Shown here piece by piece: positions 42,327 through 51,430 of a stretch of DNA of 64,000 nucleotides (position 1 is its first letter; each line of letters starts with the position of its first letter). The DNA comes from Cyanobacteriota bacterium (GTDB lineage Bacteria; Acidobacteriota; Vicinamibacteria; Vicinamibacterales; UBA2999). The stretch covers positions 118,596 to 182,595 of the forward strand of contig JAIEMQ010000016.1 in assembly GCA_019752015.1 (NCBI GenBank), written 5' to 3'. Both the position numbers and the translations under genes were made by a program. A model generated the notes under the pieces. It was not told the origin of the DNA. It searched no databases and saw nothing but the letters and a program-made list of their open reading frames with translations.

Positions 42327-43996
42327 GGCTGGCGTGCCGGCCCGAACAACGCGCGGCCCGGACGCGCACCGGTGAGGCCCTTCTGATCGAGCACGGGCAC
42401 GCCGTTCACGACCACGTACTCGATGCCCGTTGGATATTGGTGCGGGCGTTCGTAGGTGGCGGTGTCCGCGATCGTGTTCGGATTGAACACCACGACATCG
42501 GCGATGTAGCGCTCGCGCAGCAGGCCGCGGTCGCGAATGCCCATCTGCACCGCCGCCGCGCCGGTCATGCGGTGCACCGCGGTCTGCATCATGAACAGCT
42601 TCTCGTCGCGCGAGTACTTCCCGAGGACGCGTGGGAAGGTGCCGTACGATCTCGGATGCGGCGAGCCCTGCGCGAGGACGCCTTCGCTGCGCAGCGCCGA
42701 CGAGTCGGTGCCGATCGTCACGAAGCCCGCGCGCAATCCCGTCTTGACGTCGTCTTCGCTCATCATGTGATAGAGCGCGCCGATGCGGCCGCCGCTGTCG
42801 ACGAGCAGCGCGAAATAGACGTCCCACGGATCGGCCTTTCGCTCGACCGCGATTTGCGAGATGCGTTTGCCGATGACCGTCTGGTCGAACTCGCGCGGCA
42901 CCGATGCGACCTGGATGCCGTCGAAGGTGGCGGCCATCAGCAGGTTTTCCCAGCCGTCGAGTGTGGTTTCGATTTCCTGCCGCGCTTTCGCGCGCGTGGC
43001 CGGATCCTTGAGGCGCTCGACCATTTTCTCGCGGCCGCCCTCCTGGACCCACAGCGGCAATGTTGCGGCGAGACCGGTACCGCCGGCAGTGTACGGATAC
43101 ATCGTCGCCGACACCGTCATGCCCGAAGCATTGGCCTTGTCGATTTTCGCGACGGCCTCATTCATGCGGCCCCAGTTCGCTTTCGCGCCGACCTTCAGGT
43201 GATAGATCACGACCGGCAGTTTCGCATCGCGCCCGATGGCGATCGCCTCGTCGATCGCGTTGAACAGATTGAAGCTCTCGCCGCGGATGTGCGAGATGTA
43301 AATCCCCTTGTGCTTCGCGGCCACCCTGGCGAGCGCGACGAGCTCGTCGGTCTTTGCGAAGGTGCCCGGCACGTAGATCAACGCGCTCGACAATCCGAAC
43401 GCGCCGTCTGTCATCGCCTGATCGACCATCGCCTCCATGCGCGACAGCTCCGACGCTGTCGGCGGGCGATTGTCCATGCCGATGATCGCGCGGCGCACCA
43501 TCGTCGCCGGTACGAAGGTGCCGACGTTGATCGTGGTACCGCGCTGCCGCAGCTTTTCGAAATAGCCGTTGAAGTCCTTCCAGTCGAAGGTCACGCCGAA
43601 CGGGGCCAGCGACTCGCCATCGTCGCTGCCGGGTGTCCAGAACGCAGGCGATCCGCCCTCGCCGATGATTTCGGTGGTGATGCCCTGTCGAAGGTGACTC
43701 TCGCCGTTGCCGTCGGCAAGCAGCGTGGTGCCCGACTGTCCCTGCACGTCGATGAATCCGGGCGCCACGATCAGGCCGGCGGCGTCAATGACGCGGCCCG
43801 CCGATGCCGACGCCAGATTGCCGATGCGCGCGATGCGATCGCCGGCGATGCCGACGTCGGCGCTGATCGGCGCCTGGCCGCTGCCGTCGATCACCTGGCC
43901 GCCGCGAATGATCAGATCAAAGCGCTGCTCCGGCGTGTTGCACGCTGAAACGAGCGCAGCCATGAAGACGAGCGCGGGAATTCGCTGAGGGGTCAT
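42323..43996 (-). CDS. D-aminoacylase/N-acyl-D-amino-acid deacylase family lipoprotein
   Basis: A 557-residue amidohydrolase with a lipoprotein signal (lipobox LVSAC at residues 15-19). The family frame is clear: LIIRGGQVIDGSG, VAPGFIDVQGQS, RQGITTEIIGEGG, YISHIRGES, VTIGTDSSALRSEG and YGTFPRVLGKY. The usual HxH metal motif after GFIDV is replaced by QGQ, a change I also associate with a subfamily, so catalysis may use a different metal arrangement. It heads a four-gene operon with ATGA overlaps. The ATG at 43996 has TATAGT 9 bp upstream. Confidence 0.88.
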   Translation of the reverse strand: MTPQRIPALVFMAALVSACNTPEQRFDLIIRGGQVIDGSGQAPISADVGIAGDRIARIGNLASASAGRVIDAAGLIVAPGFIDVQGQSGTTLLADGNGESHLRQGITTEIIGEGGSPAFWTPGSDDGESLAPFGVTFDWKDFNGYFEKLRQRGTTINVGTFVPATMVRRAIIGMDNRPPTASELSRMEAMVDQAMTDGAFGLSSALIYVPGTFAKTDELVALARVAAKHKGIYISHIRGESFNLFNAIDEAIAIGRDAKLPVVIYHLKVGAKANWGRMNEAVAKIDKANASGMTVSATMYPYTAGGTGLAATLPLWVQEGGREKMVERLKDPATRAKARQEIETTLDGWENLLMAATFDGIQVASVPREFDQTVIGKRISQIAVERKADPWDVYFALLVDSGGRIGALYHMMSEDDVKTGLRAGFVTIGTDSSALRSEGVLAQGSPHPRSYGTFPRVLGKYSRDEKLFMMQTAVHRMTGAAAVQMGIRDRGLLRERYIADVVVFNPNTIADTATYERPHQYPTGIEYVVVNGVPVLDQKGLTGARPGRALFGPARQP

Positions 43997-45144
43997 TGGC
44001 GGGCCACTATAATCGCTGGGTTATTTCTCTCTCAAACTCCGTATCGGCAATTGCACCTCGTTTCACGAGAACGCGCGGCCTGTTTTCGGCGGACGACTAT
44101 GCGCAGATGCGTGCATTTTTCGCCGCGCGGCCGGAGCTCGAGCCCACCCCCGCGCGGGCGCTGCCGGGACTCGCCGCGAGGCTCGGCCTCGGCGAGCTGA
44201 GGGCAAAGGATGAGTCCGGCCGCTTCGGCCTGAACGCCTTCAAACTGCTGGGCGCGCGATTCGCGATCGAAACGCTGCTGGCCGGAGCGGAGCTCCGGCC
44301 AGGAGACACTGTGGCGTGCGCGAGTGAAGGCAACCATGGGCGCGCAGTGGCGCGGGCGGCGCGCGAAGCCGGATGCGCAGCGCGGGTCTACATGGCGCAC
44401 GACGCGGCGCCGGCACGCGCGGCGGCGATTGCGAGTGAAGGCGCGGAAGTGATTCGCGTTGACGGATCGTATGACGACGCGGTTCGCATCCTGCAGTCCG
44501 ATGCGGCCGCTCACGGCTTTGTGATCATCTCCGACACCGCGTGGCCGGGCTACGAACGCATCCCGTTCCTGATCATGCTCGGTTACACGCGCATGCTCGA
44601 TGAAATCCGGGAGCCGGGAGCCGGGAACCGGGAGCCGTGGTTCGACGCAGTGTTCGTGCAGGGCGGCGTCGGCGGATTGCTGTGCGCAATGGCGAGCTGG
44701 TGCGCGTTTCATCGTCCTGAGTGCAAAGTGATCAGCGTCGAGCCCACCGGCGCGGCGTGTTTGCAGGCCTCGGCGCGAGCCGGACATCCGGTCGCGGTGA
44801 CCGGGCCCCTCAATACGACAATGGCCGGCCTTCGCAACCGCGAAGTGTCGCCGCCCGCATTCATGTCTTTGCTGCCGAACGTCGACCTCTTCATGGCGAT
44901 CGACGATCAATGGGCGCACCAGGCGATGCATGCGCTGGCCCATCCCGTGACAGGCGACGGACGAATCGCGGCCGGCGCATCAGGCGCGGCGGCGCTCGGC
45001 GGACTGCTCGCGCTCTGTCGCGATGCGTCGATGACGCCGTTCAAGCAGCAGCTCGGGCTCGGACCGGCATCGCGCGTTCTCGCCATCGTCAGCGAAGGCG
45101 CCACCGATCCTGAGCTCTGGACCGCGGTGACCGCACGCCGGTGA
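43996..45144 (+). CDS. Diaminopropionate ammonia-lyase-like PLP enzyme
   Basis: A cytoplasmic fold-type II PLP protein of about 375-382 residues, close to diaminopropionate ammonia-lyase, which turns 2,3-diaminopropionate into pyruvate and ammonia. Seen are KDESGRFGLNAFKLLGARFA with the Schiff-base lysine, ASEGNHGRAVA, and QGGVGGLLCAMASW. A heptamer repeat at 44609-44636 inserts the residues REPGAGNREP. The start is unresolved: the listed TTG at 43996 lies upstream of the best -10 (TATAAT 44008-44013), whereas the in-frame codons at the leaderless distance are GTT and ATT (44020, 44023). The stop overlaps the next gene (GTGA). Confidence 0.85.
   Translation: MAGHYNRWVISLSNSVSAIAPRFTRTRGLFSADDYAQMRAFFAARPELEPTPARALPGLAARLGLGELRAKDESGRFGLNAFKLLGARFAIETLLAGAELRPGDTVACASEGNHGRAVARAAREAGCAARVYMAHDAAPARAAAIASEGAEVIRVDGSYDDAVRILQSDAAAHGFVIISDTAWPGYERIPFLIMLGYTRMLDEIREPGAGNREPWFDAVFVQGGVGGLLCAMASWCAFHRPECKVISVEPTGAACLQASARAGHPVAVTGPLNTTMAGLRNREVSPPAFMSLLPNVDLFMAIDDQWAHQAMHALAHPVTGDGRIAAGASGAAALGGLLALCRDASMTPFKQQLGLGPASRVLAIVSEGATDPELWTAVTARR
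44006..44013. promoter_or_regulatory. Symmetrical bidirectional -10 element ACTATAAT
   Basis: Plus strand 44008-44013 reads TATAAT towards the ammonia-lyase gene; minus strand 44011-44006 reads TATAGT, 9 bp before the ATG of the aminoacylase operon. This is the second such element in the window. Confidence 0.55.
44609..44636. repeat. Heptamer tandem repeat (GGGAGCC type) inside a gene
   Basis: Four 7-bp units (gggagcc twice, gggaacc, gggagcc) inside the ammonia-lyase-like gene. The length (28 bp) is not a multiple of three, yet the frame is intact, so flanking bases must compensate. Confidence 0.85.
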
Positions 45145-46763
45145 GCAGAGACACGCTGCGGGGCCTTGGCGTCGCGCTGCTGTTCGTCGTGTTGACGGTG
45201 GCAATGACGTGGCCGCAAGCGGCGAACCTGTCGACCGAGGTGTACGACTCCGACGATCCGCTGCTCAGCATCTGGCGCGTGTCGTGGATCGCGCACATCC
45301 TGCCGAAGTCTCCGGCGGACTTGCTGAACGGCAACATCTTCCATCCGGAGAAGCGCACACTGGCGTATTCGGACTCCGTGCTGTTGGAGGGGATTGCCGG
45401 CGCCCCGCTCATCTGGTCGGGCGTCTCGCGGATCACGACCTACAACCTGCTGCTGCTGTTGTCCATGGCGTTGTCCGGGTGGGCAATGTGGCGCTACGCC
45501 TTGTATCTCACCGGCCACTCCGCGGCCGCGATCCTTGCCGGCATCACGTTCGCGTTCGTTCCATTCCGGTTCGATCACTTCCATCATCTCGAGCTGCAGG
45601 CGACGATCTTCCTGCCGCTGACGCTGCTCTACTTCGAGCGCACGATCGATCGCGGCTCGCGGCGCGACGCGTGGCTGATGGCTGCGTGCTACGTCGCGCA
45701 GGTCTACTCCTGCATTTACTACTCGGTCTTCCTCGCGACTGCCCTGCTGCCGGTCGCCGCCGCGCGTCTGTGGAGGCTGGCGCCCGAGCAACGTCGCCGT
45801 GTTGTCCGAGTGGTGACGCCGGCCGCGATCGTTGCCGCCATCGTGATTGCGCCGTATGCGTACGCGTACGGGCTCAATCGCGAGACGCTGGGGGAACGCA
45901 GCGATTCTGATGTCCGCCTCTACTCCGCCACTGTGTCGAATTACCTGGCCACGACCGACGCGAACGTGATCCACGGCGACTGGAGCGCGCGGTTCGGCCA
46001 ACCCGAGCGGTTCCTCTTCCCCGGCGTGCTGGCAATGATGCTCGCGATCATCGGCGCGCTCGCGATCGATCAGCGCCGCGTATCGGTGCTGGCGCTCGGC
46101 GCGATCGGATTCGTAATCTCGCTCGGCCTGAACACGCCGTTGTATGAGCCGCTGCGCGCGATCCTCTTTCCGTACCGCGGCTTGCGCGCGCCGGCGCGCG
46201 CATCGATTCTCGTGTTCCTGGCGATCGCCGCGCTTGGCGCGTATGCGTGGGCGCGCCTGATGCGGGGACGATCGAAATCGACAACGGCGATCGCAACCAT
46301 CGTCATGGCCGCCGCACTGCTCGTCGAATTCCGGACCACGCTCGATCGATGGTTGACGCTGCCGGAAGAACCTCCGCAGGTGTATCGATGGCTGGCCCTG
46401 CAGCCGCGATCGGTGGTCGCCGAGGTCCCGTTCGCGAGGGCGGACTCGCTGCATTCGATTTACGACGGCCTCTACATGTTCAACAGCACCTACCACTGGC
46501 AGCCGATCGTCAACGGCTACAGCGGTTTTTTTCCGAAAACGTTCATCGAACTCGCCGAGCACACCACGTCATTCCCCGATGACGCCTCGATCGCCTATCT
46601 GAAACAGCGAGGCGTGGACTTCCTCGTGATTCACGGCGGACTGATGGATCGCGACGCCTTCGGGGATATGACCGCAGCGCTCTTGGCGCGGCCCGATATG
46701 GAGCCCATGGCTCAGTTTGATGAACGGATGGGTTTGGACGTAGTGTTGCGCTTGCGGCGGTAG
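45141..46763 (+). CDS. GT-C/YfhO-like polytopic membrane protein
   Basis: A 540-residue protein with about ten membrane helices. The first extracytoplasmic loop has DSDDPLLSIWRVSWIAH, with acidic residues placed as in GT-C glycosyltransferases, and the soluble C-terminus includes FARADSLHSIYDGLYMFNSTYHWQPIVNGYSGFFP. It probably uses a polyprenyl-phosphate sugar donor; this is inferred from fold and motif placement. The GTG start overlaps the upstream stop (GTGA), so it is coupled to the ammonia-lyase-like gene, with no obvious functional link. Confidence 0.75.
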   Translation: MSRDTLRGLGVALLFVVLTVAMTWPQAANLSTEVYDSDDPLLSIWRVSWIAHILPKSPADLLNGNIFHPEKRTLAYSDSVLLEGIAGAPLIWSGVSRITTYNLLLLLSMALSGWAMWRYALYLTGHSAAAILAGITFAFVPFRFDHFHHLELQATIFLPLTLLYFERTIDRGSRRDAWLMAACYVAQVYSCIYYSVFLATALLPVAAARLWRLAPEQRRRVVRVVTPAAIVAAIVIAPYAYAYGLNRETLGERSDSDVRLYSATVSNYLATTDANVIHGDWSARFGQPERFLFPGVLAMMLAIIGALAIDQRRVSVLALGAIGFVISLGLNTPLYEPLRAILFPYRGLRAPARASILVFLAIAALGAYAWARLMRGRSKSTTAIATIVMAAALLVEFRTTLDRWLTLPEEPPQVYRWLALQPRSVVAEVPFARADSLHSIYDGLYMFNSTYHWQPIVNGYSGFFPKTFIELAEHTTSFPDDASIAYLKQRGVDFLVIHGGLMDRDAFGDMTAALLARPDMEPMAQFDERMGLDVVLRLRR

Positions 46764-46884
46764 GTTGGCGGAAGTCCCATCGACGGCCCGGCGCGTCCCA
46801 CGTCCGAACACCAAAGCCGGGCAGCAATGGAACTTTTGGCCTCTAACTCTCGTTGAATCAATATGTTGTGCCCTTCGGGCAGAA

Positions 46885-46900
46885 TGGCACAGCGATTGTA
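46885..46900 (+). promoter_or_regulatory. Candidate sigma-54 promoter of the efflux operon
   Basis: TGGCAC, 5 bp, TTGTA matches the sigma-54 -24/-12 consensus except that the -12 GC is GT. It lies 110 bp before the HlyD-family gene, first of an operon encoding its own sigma-54 activator. The rest of the 247-bp gap (46764-47010) holds the inverted and tandem repeats listed next; 46764-46884 shows nothing recognised. Confidence 0.5.
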
Positions 46901-46926
46901 ATTGAGGTCGTCAGGCGGACAGGTAG

Positions 46927-46984
46927 TCGGGTTGTCAGGAATGTCCTGACTGCCTGACGGCCTGCCAACCTGACAACCTGACAT
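46927..46984. repeat. Inverted and octamer repeats before the efflux operon
   Basis: 46934-46950 is a perfect 7-bp inverted repeat (gtcagga, atg, tcctgac). From 46945 five 8-bp units (cctgactg, cctgacgg, cctgccaa, cctgacaa, cctgacat) follow. 46927-46940 also pairs with 46969-46982. This could be a transcript structure or an operator downstream of the candidate sigma-54 promoter. Confidence 0.7.
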
Positions 46985-47010
46985 CACCGTCTAACCAGGG
47001 CAACTCGAAC

Positions 47011-48273
47011 ATGGACATTCAGCGTCCCGCATCAGTCGCGCAAGCGAAGAAGCGCCGGCAATACATGATCGGCGCGGCCGCAGTCGTCGTCATCGTCATC
47101 GTTTCAGTCGTCTTGTCGGGCCTCGAGCCCGCGGCGCCGACCGTTGAGCGCGCCACCGTGTGGGTGGACACCGTCAAGCGCGGACCCATGGTCCGGCAGG
47201 TCCGCGGCCTCGGCACGCTCGTGCCCGTGGATGAGGCGCGGCGCTGGGTGCCGGCATCCACGCAGGGCCGCGTCGAAAAAATCGTGCTGCGCCCCGGCGT
47301 GCAGGTCACGCCCGACACCATCGTCCTCGAGCTGAGCGATCCCAACGTGCAGCAGGCGTTGAACGACGCCGAGCAGCAGCTGCGCGCCGCCGAAGCGGAC
47401 TACAACAGCTTGAAAGCGCGTCTCGATGCCGACACGCTCAATCAGCGCGCGCAGGCCGCCATTGTCCGCGCCGATCACGACATCGCGCAGAACGATCGCA
47501 AGATGAACGAGGCGCTCGCCAAGGAAGGCCTCGTCTCGCAGCAGATTCTCAGCCAGGCAGTGACGCGCGCCGAGTCGCTGACGGTTCGCAATCGCATCGA
47601 AGGCGATCGCCTCAAAGTGTCGGAAGCGAGCGCCGCGGCGCAGCTGGCGTCGGCCCAGGCGAACATCGATCAGCGCCGCTCGACTTATAACCTTCGCAGA
47701 CAACAGGTGGATCAACTGCGCGTGCGCGCCGGCATGGCGGGCGTGCTCGAGCAGGTGCCGGTCGAAGTCGGCCAACAGGTGCAGCCGGGAACCAATCTCG
47801 TGCGCGTCGCGGACCCGACTCGCCTGAAGGCTGAACTCCGCATCGCGGAAACGCAGGCGCGCGACCTCACGATCGGTCAGATCGCCTCCGTCGACACGCG
47901 CAACGGGTTCATCCCCGGCAAGGTCGTGCGTATCGATCCGGCCGCGGTCAACGGCACGGTCACGGTGGACGTCGCGCTCGAGGGCGAGCTGCCGCGCGGT
48001 GCGCGGCCCGACCTCAGCGTCGACGGCACGATTGAACTCGAGCGCCTCGATAACGTCTTGTTTGTCGGGCGCCCGGCGTTCGGGCAGGAGCAGAGCACGG
48101 TCGGCCTGTTCAAGCTGAATTCAGAGACCGGTGAAGCGTCGCGAGCGCAGGTGCAGTTGGGCCGGAGCTCGGTGAACACGATTGAAGTTCTTGGCGGACT
48201 GGCGGAGGGCGATCAGGTCGTGCTCTCGGACATGTCGGCCTGGGATCAGTTCGAGAAAATTCGTTTGCGATAG
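47011..48273 (+). CDS. HlyD/MacA-type periplasmic adaptor of an efflux system
   Basis: A 420-residue membrane fusion protein. It has one N-terminal membrane helix (residues 18-38), a split lipoyl/barrel-sandwich domain (RRWVPASTQGRVEKIVL early, RVRAGMAGVLEQVPVEVGQQV later), a long alpha-helical hairpin between them (about residues 105-235), and beta-barrel domains after. It links the inner-membrane ABC transporter to an outer-membrane channel, which is not encoded here. It is the first gene of an operon with two ATPases, a MacB-like permease and a two-component system. Confidence 0.92.
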   Translation: MDIQRPASVAQAKKRRQYMIGAAAVVVIVIVSVVLSGLEPAAPTVERATVWVDTVKRGPMVRQVRGLGTLVPVDEARRWVPASTQGRVEKIVLRPGVQVTPDTIVLELSDPNVQQALNDAEQQLRAAEADYNSLKARLDADTLNQRAQAAIVRADHDIAQNDRKMNEALAKEGLVSQQILSQAVTRAESLTVRNRIEGDRLKVSEASAAAQLASAQANIDQRRSTYNLRRQQVDQLRVRAGMAGVLEQVPVEVGQQVQPGTNLVRVADPTRLKAELRIAETQARDLTIGQIASVDTRNGFIPGKVVRIDPAAVNGTVTVDVALEGELPRGARPDLSVDGTIELERLDNVLFVGRPAFGQEQSTVGLFKLNSETGEASRAQVQLGRSSVNTIEVLGGLAEGDQVVLSDMSAWDQFEKIRLR

Positions 48274-48300
48274 TTGCACGTCACCATTAAGGAGTCTTCG

Positions 48301-49005
48301 ATGAACGCTTCCGCGCAGCCCCTGATTCGCCTCGACGGCATCAAGAAGGTGTTCTACACGGACGAAGTAGAAACCCACGCCCTGGCCGGTATCCATCTCG
48401 AAATCCAGCAGGGCGAGTACGTCGCCATTGCCGGCCCGTCGGGCTGCGGCAAGTCGACGCTGCTGGCGATCCTCGGCTTGCTGGATACGGCCACCGAAGG
48501 CACCTACCTGCTGAACGGCAACCAGGTCGCCAAGCTGTCGCTGTCGGAGCGCGCGCGCGTCCGCAACCGTGAGATCGGGTTCATCTTCCAGAGCTTCAAC
48601 CTGATTGGCGATCTCACGGTGTTCGAGAACGTCGAGCTGCCGCTGATCTATCGCGGCATGAAGGCCGCCGAGCGCCGTGAGCGCGCCAACGCCGCGCTCG
48701 AGCGCGTCGGCATGGCCCACCGCGCGAAGCACCTGCCGTCGCAGCTCTCAGGCGGTCAGCAGCAGCGCGTGGCCGTGGCCCGCGCCGTCGCCGGCCAGCC
48801 CTCGATCCTGCTGGCGGACGAACCGACCGGTAACCTCGACTCGAAGAACGGCGAAGCCGTGATGGAGCTGCTGCGCGAACTGCATCGCGGCGGCGCCACC
48901 ATCTGCATGGTCACGCACGATCCGCGCTACGCGGCGCATGCCGATCGCGGCGTTCACCTGTTCGACGGCCGCGTCGTCGAAGAGAACGTCGGAACTGCGG
49001 TCTAG
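48301..49005 (+). CDS. LolD/MacB-type ABC transporter ATPase
   Basis: A 234-residue ATPase with Walker [11 protein letters not shown]-loop [12 protein letters not shown], signature [14 protein letters not shown] and Walker [14 protein letters not shown]. This is the LolD/FtsE/MacB class that works with four-helix permeases by mechanotransmission. The ATG at 48301 follows AAGGAG. It lies between the adaptor and the permease genes and should energise the latter. Confidence 0.95.
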   Translation: MNASAQPLIRLDGIKKVFYTDEVETHALAGIHLEIQQGEYVAIAGPSGCGKSTLLAILGLLDTATEGTYLLNGNQVAKLSLSERARVRNREIGFIFQSFNLIGDLTVFENVELPLIYRGMKAAERRERANAALERVGMAHRAKHLPSQLSGGQQQRVAVARAVAGQPSILLADEPTGNLDSKNGEAVMELLRELHRGGATICMVTHDPRYAAHADRGVHLFDGRVVEENVGTAV

Positions 49006-49026
49006 CGACTGGAAAGAAGGTAGGGC

Positions 49027-51417
49027 GTGCTGGTTCAGGATATTCGGTACGCCCTACGCTCATTGCTGCGCGCGCCGGGCTTCACGGTCGTCGCGCTCAT
49101 CACCCTCGCGCTCGGCATCGGCGGCACCACGGCGATCTTCTCGATCGTCGACGGCGTGCTGCTGCGTCCACTTCCCTACTCCGACCCCGGCCGCATTCTC
49201 CGCATCAATCGCATCGGCGCCAACGGCGGCCTCGACTCGTTCTCGGCCGCGGACTATCGCGACCTGAAGAAGGCCGCCACGAGCTTCGCCGCGATCGCCG
49301 GGTATCGCTCCGACATCGTCGACATGACCGGACGCGGTGAACCGGTCCGCATCAACGGCATGCAAACGACGGCGGCCTTTTTCGACGTGTTCGACGCCGC
49401 GCCGCTGCTCGGTCGCACTTACCACGAGGCCACCGACAAGCCGGGCGCAAACCTCGCCGTGATCAACGAGACGGTCTGGAAGCAGCAATTCGGCTCCAAT
49501 CCGGCGGTTATCGGCACGCAAGTCCGGTTGAATGGCACGCCGACAGAGATCATCGGCGTCGTTCCCGAATTTCTCCGCCACCCGCAGAAGAGCGACGTCT
49601 GGATGTTGTCGCCCTACGACATTCCCACGTCGCCGTTCGGGATGGGCGACATCGACGGCAGCCGCGACGTTCATTATTTCAACGTCGTCGCGCGCATCGC
49701 CCGCGGCCGGCCGCTGATTGAAGGCCAGCAGCAGCTGAAGTCCATTGGCGATCAAATCGCCCGCGATCACCAGGGCAATGCCGGCAGCACGTTTGGCGGA
49801 GAGCCCCTCGCATCCAGCATGGTGGCCAACGTGCGGACGGCCATGTTCGTGCTGCTCGGCGCCGTCGGATTCGTGTTGTTGATCGCCTGCGCCAACGTCG
49901 CCGGCCTGTTGATCGCCCGCGGCGCCGCGCGGCGACGCGAGCTCGCAGTACGAACGGCACTTGGCGCTGGACGCGGCCGCTTGATGCGCCAGCTCCTGAC
50001 CGAGAGCGTTGTCCTGGCGCTGGTCGGTGGCGCGCCCGGCATGCTGGTCGCCACGTGGACGCAACAGCTCTTGATCAGCCTCGCTCCGGAGAATCTGCCC
50101 CGCCTTGCTGACGTGACGCTCGACTGGCGCATTGCCTTCTTCGCGGTCGTGGCGACGATTGTGGTCGGCATCCTGTTCGGGATCACGCCGGCGCTGCAAT
50201 CATCGCGTCCGGAGCTGAACGCCGATCTGAAGGACGGCGGCCGAACCGGCACCGCTCGCACCGGCCTGCGCAACGTGATGGTGGTGGCGCAAGTCGCGCT
50301 CGCGCTCGTGCTGCTGATCGGCGCCGGTCTCATGCTGACGAGTTTCTCGCGGCTGCGATCGGTCGATCCGGGCTTCCGCGTCACCGAAGTCGTCACCGTT
50401 GAGCTGATGCTGCCGCTCGCGCGCTTCAACGACGAGCAGCAGCGGAACTTCTACATGAGCGTGCTCGATCGCCTGCAGGCCAATCCGGTCACGGCGAATT
50501 CGGCCATGCTGTTCCCGTTTCCCTTCGGCGGCGCTAACGCGCAGGCGAGCCTCGATGTCATTGGCCAGCCCGACCGGCCGCCCGAACAGCAAGTGAGCGC
50601 CGAGCTCAATTCGATCTCGCCGGGCTATCTCAAGGCCTCCGGCATCCGGCTGCTTCGCGGCCGCGACTTCGACGCCAATGACGGCCCCAAGTCGCCGGCG
50701 GCGGCGTTGATCAGCGAATCCGCGATCAAGGAGTTCGGCGGCAAGGATCCGATCGGCCAGCAGCTCGACATGGGCGACCCGATCACGATCGTTGGCATTG
50801 TGTCGGACGCCCGCCGGCGCTCGCTGGACGCGGAACCGCGCCCCGCGTTGTATCTGCCCTACACGCAATTCGTGCTGCCGTATATGGGTGTCGTCGTCCG
50901 TAGCGATCGCGGCGCCGCGGCGGTGGCATCGGCAGTGAAGACCGCGGTCGCGCAGATTGATCCCGATCTGCCGATCGGCGACGTCAAGACGATGGAACAG
51001 ATCATCGAGGAGTCGACCGGCGAGCCCCGGTTCCGATCGTTTCTCATTGCCAGCTTCGCGGTGCTGGCCTTGCTGCTCGCCGCGGTCGGCGTGTATGGCG
51101 TGATCAGCTTCACCGTCACGCAGCGCGTGCCGGAAATCGGCGTCCGCCTGGCGCTCGGCGCCAGCCCGCGCCAGGTCTTTACGCAGGTGATCGGCCAGGG
51201 CCTGAAGCTTGCCGCCACCGGCGTCGTGCTTGGACTCGTCGCCGCGGCGGCGGCGACGACGCTCGTCAGGGGCCTGTTGTTCAATACCAGCGCGACGGAC
51301 CCGGTCGTCTACGGGTCGCTGGCGGCATTGCTGCTGGCGATGGCCGCACTGGCATGTTATGTTCCGGCTAGGCGCGCCATGCGCGTCGATCCGATGACCG
51401 CCCTGCGGAGTGAGTGA
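49027..51417 (+). CDS. Acidobacterial duplicated orphan permease (MacB/FtsX-like)
   Basis: A 796-residue permease with two FtsX/MacB modules. Each has an N-terminal helix, a periplasmic MacB_PCD domain and three C-terminal helices. Seen are DIRYALRSLLRAPGFTVVALITLALGIGG, AGLLIARGAARRRELAVRTALGAGRGRL midway, and RVPEIGVRLALGASPRQVF with a final PARRAMRVDPMTALRSE. The form is characteristic of Acidobacteriota, where such permeases often lack an ATPase nearby; this one has one on each side. It probably exports a drug, peptide or lipid through the adaptor. GTG start preceded by GAAGG. Confidence 0.93.
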   Translation: MLVQDIRYALRSLLRAPGFTVVALITLALGIGGTTAIFSIVDGVLLRPLPYSDPGRILRINRIGANGGLDSFSAADYRDLKKAATSFAAIAGYRSDIVDMTGRGEPVRINGMQTTAAFFDVFDAAPLLGRTYHEATDKPGANLAVINETVWKQQFGSNPAVIGTQVRLNGTPTEIIGVVPEFLRHPQKSDVWMLSPYDIPTSPFGMGDIDGSRDVHYFNVVARIARGRPLIEGQQQLKSIGDQIARDHQGNAGSTFGGEPLASSMVANVRTAMFVLLGAVGFVLLIACANVAGLLIARGAARRRELAVRTALGAGRGRLMRQLLTESVVLALVGGAPGMLVATWTQQLLISLAPENLPRLADVTLDWRIAFFAVVATIVVGILFGITPALQSSRPELNADLKDGGRTGTARTGLRNVMVVAQVALALVLLIGAGLMLTSFSRLRSVDPGFRVTEVVTVELMLPLARFNDEQQRNFYMSVLDRLQANPVTANSAMLFPFPFGGANAQASLDVIGQPDRPPEQQVSAELNSISPGYLKASGIRLLRGRDFDANDGPKSPAAALISESAIKEFGGKDPIGQQLDMGDPITIVGIVSDARRRSLDAEPRPALYLPYTQFVLPYMGVVVRSDRGAAAVASAVKTAVAQIDPDLPIGDVKTMEQIIEESTGEPRFRSFLIASFAVLALLLAAVGVYGVISFTVTQRVPEIGVRLALGASPRQVFTQVIGQGLKLAATGVVLGLVAAAAATTLVRGLLFNTSATDPVVYGSLAALLLAMAALACYVPARRAMRVDPMTALRSE

Positions 51418-51430
51418 ATTTCGAATTACC

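Noticed and set aside
41601..43052. Long frame extending the cupredoxin gene upstream
   Set aside because: The extra part overlaps the aminoacylase gene in another frame, is Arg/Gly/His-rich, and the signal sequence begins at 42326.
44907..46562. 551-codon minus-strand frame opposite the GT-C-like gene
   Set aside because: Dominated by Arg, Gln and His with no motif, while the plus-strand gene has clear membrane helices.
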